A stretch of 64,000 nucleotides of DNA. Source: Plectrocnemia conspersa. Lineage: Eukaryota > Arthropoda > Insecta > Trichoptera > Polycentropodidae. Location of the stretch: the NCBI GenBank assembly GCA_009617715.1, contig VTFK01000050.1, positions 1,860,001 to 1,924,000 on the forward strand. Direction: 5' to 3'. A program made the translations under genes and the position numbers. Under the pieces are notes generated by a model that did no database searches, was not told the DNA's origin, and saw nothing but the letters and a program-made list of their open reading frames with translations. Positions 38,901-50,525 of the stretch are shown in pieces (positions within the stretch are counted from its first letter, which is position 1; the number at the start of each line of letters is the position of its first letter).

Positions 38901-40462
38901 GGGTACTCGATTCTTCGACTTTATTGCGACAGCTCCTTTCTAACGCCACTTCTAGAAATAATATGTTGAAACCTAATTATTCTCGGAAAGGTCTCGGAAG
39001 AATCTTTGAACCGTGTTAGATCTTAGGGTTCAAAGGAAAAGTAAGTAGGGCATAGGACCATTATATATAATAATCGATTTCTAAAGATACTTTTAAAGTA
39101 CAGACTGCTTAAAAATTTAAAGAGTGGCAGCAAAGGTGAAAAGTGAATCTAACTCTCTTGACAATCAAATTGAGCAATTTATCAGGCCTTCAATTGAATT
39201 GATACCTATTTAATAAACGTGAAAAAATTAACTGGTTAATTTTTTCGCTTACTGACCCAGATAGTTATTCGATATGCGGTACTTAATCTCAAACCGACCT
39301 CAGCTACAAGCAGTGGACGAATTAATACGCCGACGTTGACGAACGCGTCCTGGCAATTTCCGACTAGACCAAATCAAGATAAAGCTTCTCAAAGTCGATG
39401 CAAAAAAAGAGATTTTATATGGCAGAAACTTTAACGAAAGGGCCATATTGCGCCAGTCACTGATGACGAGCGTCGAGGGCATTTTAAACAGATGCCATTT
39501 GGGTGCTTTAAAAAAAGCTTTGAGGAGTAACGGACGCATACTATGTGCATTAGGTTCAACAGATTCAATAACAAACCGATCTACCCGTTTGCTTACATGT
39601 GTGTATATTTGTTCTGGTTACTTATTTATATCATCCTAATAATTCCGCTGTTATAAACAATTAAACAAACATTCTGCATTCCTTTGAACTCTGTAACCGC
39701 TGTATACGAATCGCAAAAATAGACATACTGCGCTTCCAAAACGCTGCGTATATTTATTTTTTTGCAATTTTAATCATAAAAGTTTCCAAGAACGTATTAA
39801 ACACATGTTTTTATGCGTGCGATACGAGGAGCTAGTGTGCGTGTTTTTTCTTGAGCAAACTCTCGATGCCGAAAAAGGTATAACGTAAATAGAGAAGAAA
39901 AAAAAACCCACATACATGTTTATCGACGTTGAAATGTAATAAAAATATTATATCGTGTATACACGCGCGAATACAATACGTATTAACATTTACACAACAG
40001 AGGGAAACTCGTATGCCATTGCGAGTTTGCAATACCGCAAAACGTGGTGTGAAATTGAAACTCGGAAGATGTTTCAGCCTTCGCTCCCCATATAAACTGT
40101 TGCTCGAAACCAACAGGTAGCCGAGTGGAAACTAGACACATTTTCCACGAAATCCGATACGGACAGAGTGCAGCGTTATTAGATTCAGATACATTCGACG
40201 AATCATTTCGCTGCCTTTTAGTGTGATTTCAATTCGTAAACATTTACGCTCTGCGAAAGTTCCCAAATGTATTGCGGTTGTCGGTAACGCAAACACGCGA
40301 AATATAAAAACTAACGCACGACCCACGTTTCACAACTGGAAATAATTTTAGTGCGGTCGTAAAAAGTGTAGCAATTCAACAACTATTATAAGTGCTCGGG
40401 TTTATCGTCGATTTGATTTTAACTGTAATCTCTACTCGGTTTATTTATGTTTTTGGTATATT
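35930..40462. other. Long non-coding stretch
   Basis: No gene is recognised. GC-raised patches at 36960-37110, 37620-38030, 38700-39010, 39290-39540 and 40000-40340 carry short open frames on both strands without recognisable motifs. The frame at 36896-37120 (minus strand) begins MDEYHFSPSSGGGAG and could be imagined as an exon, but nothing supports it. Confidence 0.4.
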
Positions 40463-41165
40463 TGGGGGAGGTCATTGAATTAAATTAATTAAAGTTATTG
40501 AAATAAAAATATTGATGGCCAACTTTTGCCCTACCTTAAAAAAAGCTGAAATAAAGTCCCTGATTCTAACCAGAAATTCTCGGGTTATCCCTGAACGAAA
40601 ATTTAAAAAATCTAGAAAATATGTAATTTTAGTGAAATTATATTAGAATACATTTTCACTGGTAAATATATATTTCTACTAGTAAAAATATAATTAATTT
40701 GACAGGCGCTAGTAAAATTATATGATTTCAACTTTTGCATATGAAATAATATATACATTTAAATACTTAAAATATTGCATTGTACAAATGTTATAGTCAA
40801 TGTGTATTTTTTGATAAAGATATATTTTTCAACATTGAATTCCAAATACATTTTCACCAGTTCTATGCAATTAAATTAGCAATATATAAAAAATTGTTTC
40901 ATACAACGAATTGTTTGTGTATTACTGTTCAGCATTGTTCAGAACGGCGAACACCTTATGAATTTGTTTTATGGAACAAAGTATTTAATTAAATGCACAT
41001 ATCTATTCAAACAATCATTTCTTACATAGCCCACTATTTATAATAGCAAACATATAATTTAACTGATAAACACTTTAAAAATTATACGCTGCTCTAAAAT
41101 GTCTATTAATTTGACAGTTGAAAAACGTACATATGTTGTTCAAACCCAAACCTAACCTAATGTTT
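40463..41165 (+). mobile_element. Modular repeat family copy (H-B)
   Basis: The H module (about 40463-40562: TGGCCAACTTTTGCCCTACC, AAAGCTGAAATAAAGTCCCT) runs into B (TTCTCGGGTTATCCCTGAAC ... TCAAACCCAAACCTAACC at 41140-41157). Order and junction are the same as in the copy at 11780. The C and A modules are missing downstream. Confidence 0.65.
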
Positions 41166-41187
41166 ATATTTAATCCAATTTATGCTA

Positions 41188-41220
41188 AGATCTGCAGATG
41201 TAAAAATCATCTGCAGATCT
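41188..41220. repeat. Perfect 13-base inverted repeat (hairpin)
   Basis: AGATCTGCAGATG (41188-41200) and its exact reverse complement at 41208-41220, with a seven-base loop. The arm itself contains the palindrome CTGCAG within AGATCTGCAG. Confidence 0.85.
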
Positions 41221-41653
41221 AATTTTATAATTATGCAGCTGTTTTATAAATTTAAATTTAGTATTTATAGCGATTTTCCCTCTAGCATTTTTTTTGTTAC
41301 TATTATTAGTTCATATTATGATAAAATAGTTACAGAAAAATTTTAGTTGTCATATATAAGTCTTTTGTGTGAGCATCGATAGGCAAATTTAACATTTTTT
41401 TCATAGCTGAAGTGATTTTAATTTACTCGTTAGCCACCAAACGCAAAAATATAAATTTTTAAAGATTTTTTTTCAGTATAAGTGTCAGTGAAAAGTTTCA
41501 GAAAAAATGAAAATTGTTTGTCTGCGTTCCCGTATTTTTATCCATAGAATATTTTTATATAATAGCCGCCTTTATGTATTTTAATTAATAGTTGATACAT
41601 TTTAACTTAATCTGCTAAAAGAATTTTCAACGGAAATATTTCATTGAAACATG

Positions 41654-41700
41654 ATAGGCGTGAGCCCAATGCGTTTATTGCGCATTGGACTCACGCCTAT
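41654..41700. repeat. 20-base inverted repeat (hairpin)
   Basis: The arms ATAGGCGTGAGCCCAATGCG and its reverse complement ending at 41700 show one mismatch and a short loop (about seven bases). It is GC-richer than its surroundings. Confidence 0.85.
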
Positions 41701-41837
41701 TAGGTGCGCAAGATTTCGTGTCATATATTTAATTAGTTATAAATTATTCTGTGTAATATAATTTATAATAAATTTATTGCAGCTAGGGTCGGATTTTTTA
41801 TTAAAAGCGCATTTTTTTATAATAAAATTCGAATCTG

Positions 41838-41900
41838 TTTTCGTGGTTTGAACCCACAACCTCTGGGTTACTCCGTACAGACAACGCTATTCCGACATTA
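41838..41900 (-). repeat. tRNA-like SINE head or tRNA pseudogene
   Basis: On the minus strand, GGAATAGCGTTGTCTGTACG resembles a tRNA D-arm/A box (TAGC..AGT.GG). GTGGGTTCAAACCAC is a T-arm with a four-base perfect stem and a near-consensus B box (GGTTCAAACC). The anticodon arm is shortened, so it cannot be a functional tRNA. Spacing and motif order fit a Pol III promoter of a tRNA-derived SINE. A body could extend to about 41760 (GGGTCGGATTTTTTATTAAA on the plus strand). Confidence 0.55.
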
Positions 41901-42281
41901 AAAAAAAATCTTAGATGGTTTTATTATCTTTGTAAAACGCCGATCTAATAACATAAAATTGAGATTCTTGAGCTTATTATTTTGGGTAAAAGGCTTTCGT
42001 CTGTTTTAGACACTCTATTAAGAATTAAATGATATTTAAATTTATCAAAAAAAAATGTTTAACACTAATTTTGTCGCAATGATTATTTTTTAGTAAATTT
42101 TGCCTGTTTCTTTTTGAATTTTATCACTAATATTAAATACAAAAAACTCAGACCTAATCAAATATTTTTTTTATAAAAGCTCGTTGTGACGGCTTGAATA
42201 AATTAGTTTTTTTTGTGACTGAAATGAGTAAAATAATTTGACATTGCCCCAATTAAAACTGTCAATTTGTGCTCGAAAATG

Positions 42282-42317
42282 AAAAATTTAGCACAACTCG
42301 TGTTGTGCTAAATTTTT
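42282..42317. repeat. Perfect 16-base inverted repeat (hairpin)
   Basis: AAAAATTTAGCACAAC at 42282-42297 and its exact reverse complement at 42302-42317, with a four-base loop TCGT. Confidence 0.9.
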
Positions 42318-42948
42318 AATTAAAAAGTTACGGTATGACTTAACAGAGTTATTGGATATACATTACTCAAAATCACAATGTATTTACATTCCTTTAATTT
42401 TTCAACGGGTACAATATATACTTTAGCAATAATTTTTTTTGATAAATGAAATATTTCGGTTCATACGGTAGGAAGCACATTGTGTGCAACAATCTGTGCG
42501 GTACATTAATTGGAGAAGTTCTCTTCCCGAATCGGCTTATACGAACATGTTAAATTTGAACGTAACAATGCTCGGTCGAAATATTTAATAAGCGGCGCTC
42601 GCGTTTGCAAAGAACGAGCGAAATTAATTAAATATCGTCGGCTAATAATAATTATTTTATATACGACACACGCGGCTTTTGATTAATTAACTCGAGAGAA
42701 GAAGCCGCAGCTCTCGAGCTACACAGTGTTCCTAAAATTCCCATTCAAATTTCAAAAGCCGATGACAAATTAACGTTTGATTGACAATGCGTAGGCCATG
42801 GTAAAAATGATCGAAATTAATTACATAACATATACATTTTATTACTCTTACTTGATTTAAACTCAATATTTCATATAGCTTTGATTAGACATATTTAAAA
42901 AAAAATATTTTTTGAGGATCGGATAATCTATACTATGAAAATAATAAA
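42318..42948. other. Non-coding stretch
   Basis: No gene is recognised. A moderately GC-rich patch lies at 42470-42730 with an ACTCGAGAGAAGAAGCCGC string. Otherwise AT-rich. Confidence 0.45.
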
Positions 42949-43113
42949 CAGTAGCGTCGTGACACTTGCACATGTCATTTTTTAAGTTGAAAGTCGAGTT
43001 AAACAGCGGCGTGCTGAAGAGCGATTAATTGTTACTGCGATACGTGGCAATGAAACCACCAAAGAAACTGAACAGCGACGCGCTGACGATCGATTATGTG
43101 TTACTGCTTTACG
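42949..43113 (+). repeat. Dispersed repeat copy 2 plus a two-unit local tandem duplication
   Basis: Bases 42949-43013 match 10394-10460. Within it starts a pair of units: AACAGCGGCGTGCTGA ... GATTAATTGTTACTGC (43001-43044) and AACAGCGACGCGCTGA ... GATTATGTGTTACTGC (43070-43113), period 69 bases, well conserved. Confidence 0.6.
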
Positions 43114-43439
43114 CAAACACAAGATACTAACAATTTTGTATATAGGCAAGTATTAAAAGAAATTTGTATTAAGAGCATAAATAAAAATAATTTAAAAAAA
43201 CTAAAATGAGTTTGAAATGATATAGTTATTATATTATATTATTTTATTTATATTATATTAAATTTTTTTTTTAAAACCGTTAAAAAAACAAATGATCTCA
43301 ATAATAATGTTAGTTGATGGATAAAATATTAAAATACAACTGCATATTAATTTTTTTTATTCATTTAGTTGCTTCGAATTTTAGCACACTTTATATAAAA
43401 AATGCTTATGGCTCTTTACTTCAAAATAATATATTCTCT

Positions 43440-43858
43440 AAAACAAATTGGTAATATTATAATAAAAAGTCATAATATGATGTGAAATTTTAATATAAGA
43501 GTACTGGTCAAAATGTATTCAGATCGAATTTTGGTCAATAAAAGGACGCAAAAACAATTATCACTTCTCAGAAGTCAAAAATTCACGGCAAAAGCAATAA
43601 AATCGTGTCGCAGTGGGAACGCTCGGAAACGAGCGTTCCCATTACGACGGCGACGGCACAATTTTATTGCTTTTGACGTGGATTTTTGACTTCTGAGAAT
43701 AAAAATTATTTTATGCGCTCTCCTATTAAGTTTTTTTAAGTAAGTCTTGATAAAATCAAAATATTAAAAAAACAATCACTGACTGGTCACCTTTTACCTC
43801 TCCCCGCCCCTAAAAAATTCTACAAAAGCTGAAATGAAGCCCCTGGACTTCAATAAAA
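43440..43858 (+). mobile_element. Modular repeat family copy (end of C, foldback A, H)
   Basis: The C edge (TTTTAATATAAGAGTACTGG then TCAAAATGTATTCAGATCG) is followed by the foldback A (43521-43728). Its core is AACGCTCGGAAACGAGCGTT. An H module follows (about 43745-43858: ATCACTGACTGGTCACC, CTACAAAAGCTGAAATGAAG). The left C-A junction equals that at 12690-12730. Confidence 0.65.
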
Positions 43859-46800
43859 TATAAATCTCCCCGCTTTAACGCCTCTGATACTTCTACTACT
43901 ACTATGCGTTTTGATTTCTCGATGATTTTAATTTCTCGAGAAATGAGAATTCATGACTATATACAAAATATTTTTTATTGTGTAATTGACTAATTACGTT
44001 ATTTTTTATAAAGTTATATTTTGAAATTCAGCACTAAAAAATCTATTTTTTTTATTGAATGTGGGATAAATCTGAATTTTGCACTTAAGAGCCGTACATG
44101 GTGATTCGGATTTATCTGCACCTAGCACATAAAAGGTTAGTTCGTAAGAAACAGTATTTAATCGCCTCCATCGTGTTCCATCTGGTTTTCAAGTCTAAAA
44201 TTATGTTAAATTATTTTTTAACTTTAAATACATATTTTTTTGAACACAAATTTAATTTGACATTATAAAAAATGCTCTATATTTCACGAGAAATAAAAAT
44301 TCTCGATTTGGCATTTTTCTCGAGAAATCTTAGAGAAGAAAGACTAACTCTAACACTGCAAGGACTACTTTATCCCTTCATTTCATGATTTTTTTTATCG
44401 TCGAAAAAAATATTAAAGGTTGAATAACACTATATAATATAGAAAAAGTAAAAAAAAATATATATTAAACAGTATTTAGCAAATATGCAACATTTTTAAA
44501 ATTAAGAGTTCATGAAGCTATATAGAAATATCATTTCAGTTTGATGTTTTGTTCAAATTTGCAATACCATGAAACGAAGGGTTAAATCGAAGCAGACCGC
44601 TTCCTACAATTTTGATTAACATAAGCTTTTTTTGACTAAATGTTTGTCATTGCTTAAGATTTTTGATATTAACATAACATAATCTTTTTAAGTTGCATAT
44701 TTAATATTATTATTTTACCTTTCCATATGTACTATTAATAAATAATATGTTTACAGAACAAAAGGATACTAATACACATTGAACTATACAAGAAAACTTG
44801 TATATCTTAGTATTCGAGGTGTTATACAGAATAAGAATTAATACAGAAGGTAAGTTAGTTGAGGAACTGGAGTTCGATAATATTTTATCATTTACCTTAA
44901 CACAAGTAAATTATTAGTTAGAATGCGGATATATACAATATGTATCTATATGTACATATGCCGGATGTTTTATCTTTATCTTTTTGACATGAAACCTATT
45001 TTAAATCATATATTTCATTAAAAATTTACATTAAATTTTATCAAATAATTGTCAGAAATAAATTGAAAATGTTTTGTGTGTCGAAATTCTGTCACTTTTT
45101 TTTTTTTTACAAAATGGACGCTTTTTAATCCGATCTAGCGACACGTTCTCATTTCCTGCAAAGCACGTTATTTGTCCGTTGACAAAATCCGGATTTGAGA
45201 AGCAAACGTCACCGGGATAAATCATAATCGAAAGAAGAGAGAGAGCGGACAAAGGCTCGAATCCGCCTTTGAGTCAGCCTTTTCCGCAATAACTTCGCCT
45301 CGACTTCGGCAACTCGATCCCCTCTATAAAATTATAATTGCCGAATCAATTTAGCCGTCGATATTGCGTTACATAGCCTGCGAGATGGGATTAATTGCAC
45401 TCGCTAATTCACCGTGTCTTTGCGAATTACTTTTTGAATAGCAAAATATACTGAGAACCCTCTCGAAAGTAGCGACTTTATTTAAGAAACATTATGCGAA
45501 AACTCCTCGTAACGACCGAAATCTTATTACGGACGCCCGGGTAATTACATGAATAGTAAATGTTGTTAGCGGTGCTGCGTGTTTTTGCTTAACTGGAAAA
45601 AAAAAAGTTCAAATTGCACCAAACTTTTTTACATCAAAATTTGATTAATGAACTAAGAACGCGCTGCGAAGCGAGCGGCAACCTGTGACTCGCGAGCAAC
45701 AAGTGAGTCCCGTAATCATTTTAATTTCTCTATATTAACTAGTATTTTTTTAAAAAACATATCTATCAACTACTTTAGAAGTTTCATCAATCATTACAAT
45801 GTGTTTTGTAATGGTTGTTGGATTGAATTAATCGCAGAGAAGGATCAAACATTCTGGGTAAATTTTTACTCATGGTTCAAGGTTTAAAATATTATTAAAT
45901 ATATATTTTTTTAATATTTATAGTTTATATTATATAGATAAAAAGTATTTTTTTTTATTATTGATATTAAGCATAGTAAAAAAATATAATAATAAAATAA
46001 AATACAATCCATCAGTATTATAAGATCATAATAAATTATTAAAAATATATTTAATTGCTTAAAACATGTTTGAAATAAATTATTATGTAACTAATAAATA
46101 AATAAATATTTATTGTTTAAGTAAATAATTATTTTGTGGGGGTCTCAACAATCTGCACAATTTATTATTATTTAATGTTAATTCTAACGAATATTTAGAA
46201 CAAAAGAAAAAATAAATCAAGGTTACACACGGTTTTCACACAACAATGAAAAAGAGATCTCGTGACTAAACAATTGCTTTAATATATTGTACGAACTCAA
46301 TCTGTCCCGAAGCGTTAATCGCCTGTAAGTACTGACGAAAAAAATATTTAAAAAAACGCGCGCTATCTAGACTAAACATTCTGTCTTTCGCATACTATTG
46401 TTCTTCTACCCTTTGGTTATCGATCGCCGGAGAAGCTATATGTATCGTTTCTATTTAATTTTTTTAGTGTTTCCAAGAAGCGATGCAATTGGCTCAAAAA
46501 CGTTTTAACCCGTAATTTACTAGATCTGTTTCGAACCGACATTACCAAATATGTGACACTTGCTTACAAAGAAGGACGCGGTAAGAATTTCAGAAATAAG
46601 ACGACTTAAAAACACAATGGAGTCGTGGGGACTGCATCAACATTAAAGATATTAGCGGATCGTACAAAAAGCATTACGACTAAATCCATAGACACGTCAC
46701 AGCCGGCAATAATACGACTCGACACGCCAGAAAATATTCTTGATCTGCCAAGATCTACAATTTTAACTCCACTGCTTGATAGCGGCATATATATGTAGTA

Positions 46801-47325
46801 ATTTATATAGGTTTTTAAAATAAAATGTTACCCTTTTTACGGCTACTATTTAGCCTCAGAACTAATAATTAATAAATTAATTTATTGAATGCATTAAGAT
46901 CGTGATTTAAAAATATGTCGAGTAATCGAGTAATGTTTAATGGTTTAACGTGCATATTTGTAAATTATTACAAAATATAAATAATAGCCATAAACAGAAA
47001 TTAGAATTTCAATTCCATCTGAACCAAATGCCGAAAACCATATCTAAAAATGATGGTATTACAGTTTTTTTGATGTATTTATTCAAGTCAAAAGTGAAGA
47101 AATAAAATTTCTATAAGTATTAAAAATTGTCTCAATTATCTTTATGTATATTATAAAGGTGATTGAGTCAATTCTTACTAGGAATATCAAAAAATCTCGA
47201 AACAGTAATGAACAGTTGCAAGTTTAAAGTTTTTTAATGATCTGAATTATCAATATATATGTGAACACTGAATATTTAACCTTTGACTTATCTCAAGTAT
47301 TAAACGTCCTTTAACTAAAAAAGCA
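43859..47325. other. Long non-coding stretch
   Basis: No gene is recognised. GC-raised patches at 45110-45560 and 46560-46800 have only short frames. CTCGAGAAAT strings recur at 43920-43945 and 44280-44330. Otherwise strongly AT-rich. Confidence 0.45.
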
Positions 47326-47480
47326 ATATTCTGCTATGTTTATGGACTTCAAAAGAGCCTTTGATATAGTTGATCAATAATATTAATTAAGAAATAAAAT
47401 TGCTAGCTATAATTGATCCTGTATTTAATTTGTTAAGAAGCTATTTGTACAATAAGTATCTGTAATTGTCACTAGAATAG
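47326..47480 (+). pseudogene. LINE reverse-transcriptase fragment (motif A region)
   Basis: The plus strand reads SAMFMDFKRAFDIVDQ followed by a stop. This is motif A of LINE reverse transcriptases (consensus xxLDFxKAFDxVxH), including the first catalytic Asp. After a frameshift, DPVFNLLRSYLYNKYL matches the following block (usually LLxSYLxNRxQ). It does not overlap the parts preserved in the two other LINE copies, so it may be the same or another family. Confidence 0.75.
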
Positions 47481-49606
47481 CCCGTTATTATTTATGAATC
47501 AGTTCAAAAGAAATTATTTGTATTTTGTAAATAAATTCCTTCAAAACAAAACTGTATGAATATTTAAATTGAAAGGGATAAAGTTGTGTAAGTCGTTACG
47601 TTAAATCTTAATTAAAGTAAGAAGTCTGGCTCTAACTTCCGAGCGAAGCTTTTTCCAATCGACTCAAATTTAATTACAATTGAAAACTTTTGATACATTA
47701 AGAGTTTTGAATTATATATAATTAGTATTTATTCAAGAATTATTAATAGTATATTTATTTTGTAAAGGTTTTTAAAAATTTAATGAAAATAAAATATCTC
47801 TATTGAGTATGGCGAGTTAGCTAAAAGCAAAGGGGAAGGTAAAGAAGCTTAGTTTATTTGATATATATGTATATCCACATTAAAAACACATTTTCATGTT
47901 TTTATTGCCGCTGATTCTATTATTCTACTGTTTCCACAGTCACTGGTTTCCGGTTTCATAGTGTTTATGTTATCCAGATTTTTATTACACCTATTATTCT
48001 TTAATAATTTGCTTTTACTTTTTTAAAACCACAAGCAGGTTCTGCAAAAATATTAACAATACAGTGTTTTACAACTTTTGATAAGTATACTAGAGGAGAT
48101 CATCTATAAAAAAATATGTTTTGTTTAACTAAAATATAATAGAAAAACATTCAAGAGAACAACGTATGTTCAATTTAGATCCTTTGCTAAAAAATAGTTA
48201 ACCAAATTGTAAACATATATTCACTTTCTTATATGCGCTCATACCTTTTCCCAGATAGTAAACATTTATTTAATTTTTCATTTGAACAATACGGGTTGCT
48301 TGACTCTGCGACGAGCGCATCATAACTAGGGAACACCGAGCGTGCCCACTGCGACGTACTAATAGTTTACGCCATTTAAAAGGTTAAATATACAAATGAG
48401 CCGCATGCGGTTCGCGAGCCGTAATTTGAAGCATTGCATCATAGGCCGATTTGATAATTCTACAATCATTAAATATGAAACGTACAATCAAATAAAATAT
48501 TGCAAAATTGTACGACTTCAATTCGACCCATAGCGTTCTTCGGATTTTCCTGATCGCCCTCGAAAATCCGAATTTAAAGCGTCAGCTTAGATGCCACACG
48601 TGAAGAAAATTAATGGATTAAAAGCCTTTTAAAAAACATTTATAATGACAAATAGTATTAAACGACGCACTTTTTCAGGTGTATTTTTTCATCTGACAAA
48701 GTGTCCATCACCGGGTTAAATATGATATATCGCTTTGCAAACGTCCTGTAGCCGGATACGGTCGCCATTCACGAGCGCGTACCGCAGAACGCAAATAATT
48801 AATTCGCATCGTCCCCCGCCAGCTGAATTATTGTATTATTTATACACATTTTCGCCATTGACAAGATGGCCGATACGAGCCAACATGGCGCTAAAACGTT
48901 TGTTTACGGCGCGGATAATGTAATCTGGCTACCGGCCAGCGTTTTATCTGCCTACCGCATGCACATTTCGCTCCAGATCGTAAATCAATACTACACTTAT
49001 TGTTTCGGTCGAGACTCTATTCCATTGTATGGACAAAAAACCACACGCATCATGCGGTCGATGGTCAATAAAAAAAAACTATTATTTTTAAGAAGCGGTT
49101 GAGGTTTATTAAAACCATAGCCGAGACGACGCGACGGCTCTCAAACGTTTCGCTTCGACGAAATTCTGTGACCCAATTAAGTTTTAATTTCGATTGTTAA
49201 AAATATTTTTTATACTGTATATTTTAAATCAATAATTAATAATTATAATCAATTCACCTACTGACTTAATTCGATTATGCAATACTCAATTACTCGGTGA
49301 TTTGCAGTTTATTACTGCACAAACAATACAATTCAACAAATTAGACCACAAGATCAAGTAGACCTCGAGAATGAGAAATATACTGATATTTGGCCTTCAA
49401 TCGACCGCCTAGAAGCAATTACGAGTATGTTGATATTATTTTGATCTTAACTGTATATTTTATTTTAGAAAGAGAGTTGAGTTATTAAAATAGAAGAGCT
49501 AATGGTTGCACGTGTTGCATTGTTGCGTTCGTTAACACGCGTACTTAGCTTATAATTAAAATAATATTTTTTTGTTGTTTTACGTACATTTGTCAAAGTT
49601 TGATTC
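47481..49606. other. Non-coding stretch with GC-raised patches
   Basis: Bases 48290-48620 and 48700-49160 have raised GC. The latter has ATGGCC-type motifs (AAGATGGCCG, a YY1/Pho-like site) and short open frames, but no recognisable protein. Candidate conserved non-coding DNA; nothing else seen. Confidence 0.4.
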
Positions 49607-50525
49607 TGCCTGCACTACATTCTCTATAAGTTGGCCAAGGTTGGCCAAGGGTTACTTCGGTCGAGTTCGGTTCTGCCCGCTCTAAAATCTCTCGGAAGTT
49701 GTCCGAGGTTACCGAGAACGGGAGGTAAAGTGGGGGTAATTCAGTCGACTTGGCCAGCTTCGAGCGCTTCCGTACATTGTCGGCAAAAGGACCGAGGTCG
49801 GAGCTGCTCATTCGAGCGCGAGCAGTTCAATACTTCCCCTTTCGCTCTCTCGCGTGTTAAGTGACGACAGTGAGAGAGATAATGATATGGTGTTTCGCAA
49901 AGTGAGATAGGACGAGTAACTCAGTTCAATTTCAGTATGCGCGTAGGCATCCTATGGTCAACACGCATGTCGAGAGCTGCATCGTGGTCACGTGGTCAAG
50001 TTATAATACCACAAGCTTATCGGGGACTTCAACACACTCTTACTGACATCTTTGAATATTTTAGGGCACCAAAAGGGATTAATTATATTTTTGATATTGA
50101 TATTATATTTTTTTCATATAAAATTAAATAATTAGTGGTACTTGATTTTGTTAAAAAAATCGTTTCGAATATCCTTATGTATTTTCCTAGATCGATTTAT
50201 ATAAATGTCACACCATAACGAATTCTTATTTAGAATCGATGGCGACAAATTCTAAGATAGTCACATATGTGGTGTTCGTATTCTGAAGTATCATTTTTAT
50301 GCCTTATGGCATTTTGCAAAAGCCGACAAAGATTTTGCGTAGATTGAATATTTACGATCGAAAAGTTTTCGCTGATATTGTATTGGTGAGTGCCTACACA
50401 AACTTTTATAATTATCAGTAGCATAATTTGAATAATATGACATTTTAAAAATTGCGATTATTTGGCACATTTTTCGATCGCGCGCAAATATGCCGGCTGT
50501 ACGTGACAGAAGCCGCCGTCCGGAC
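49607..50525 (+). repeat. Long direct repeat, copy 1
   Basis: It starts TGCCTGCACTACATTCTCT, contains GTTGGCCAAGGTTGGCCAAG and ends GTGACAGAAGCCGCCGTCCG followed by GACA. It matches 59325-60063 closely in the same orientation. It has about 190 extra bases near the front (49670-49835), where a diverged second version of the opening motif (CTCTCGGAAGTTGTCCGAGG) occurs. No open frame is shared by the two copies, so it is a non-coding dispersed repeat or a segmental duplication. Confidence 0.85.
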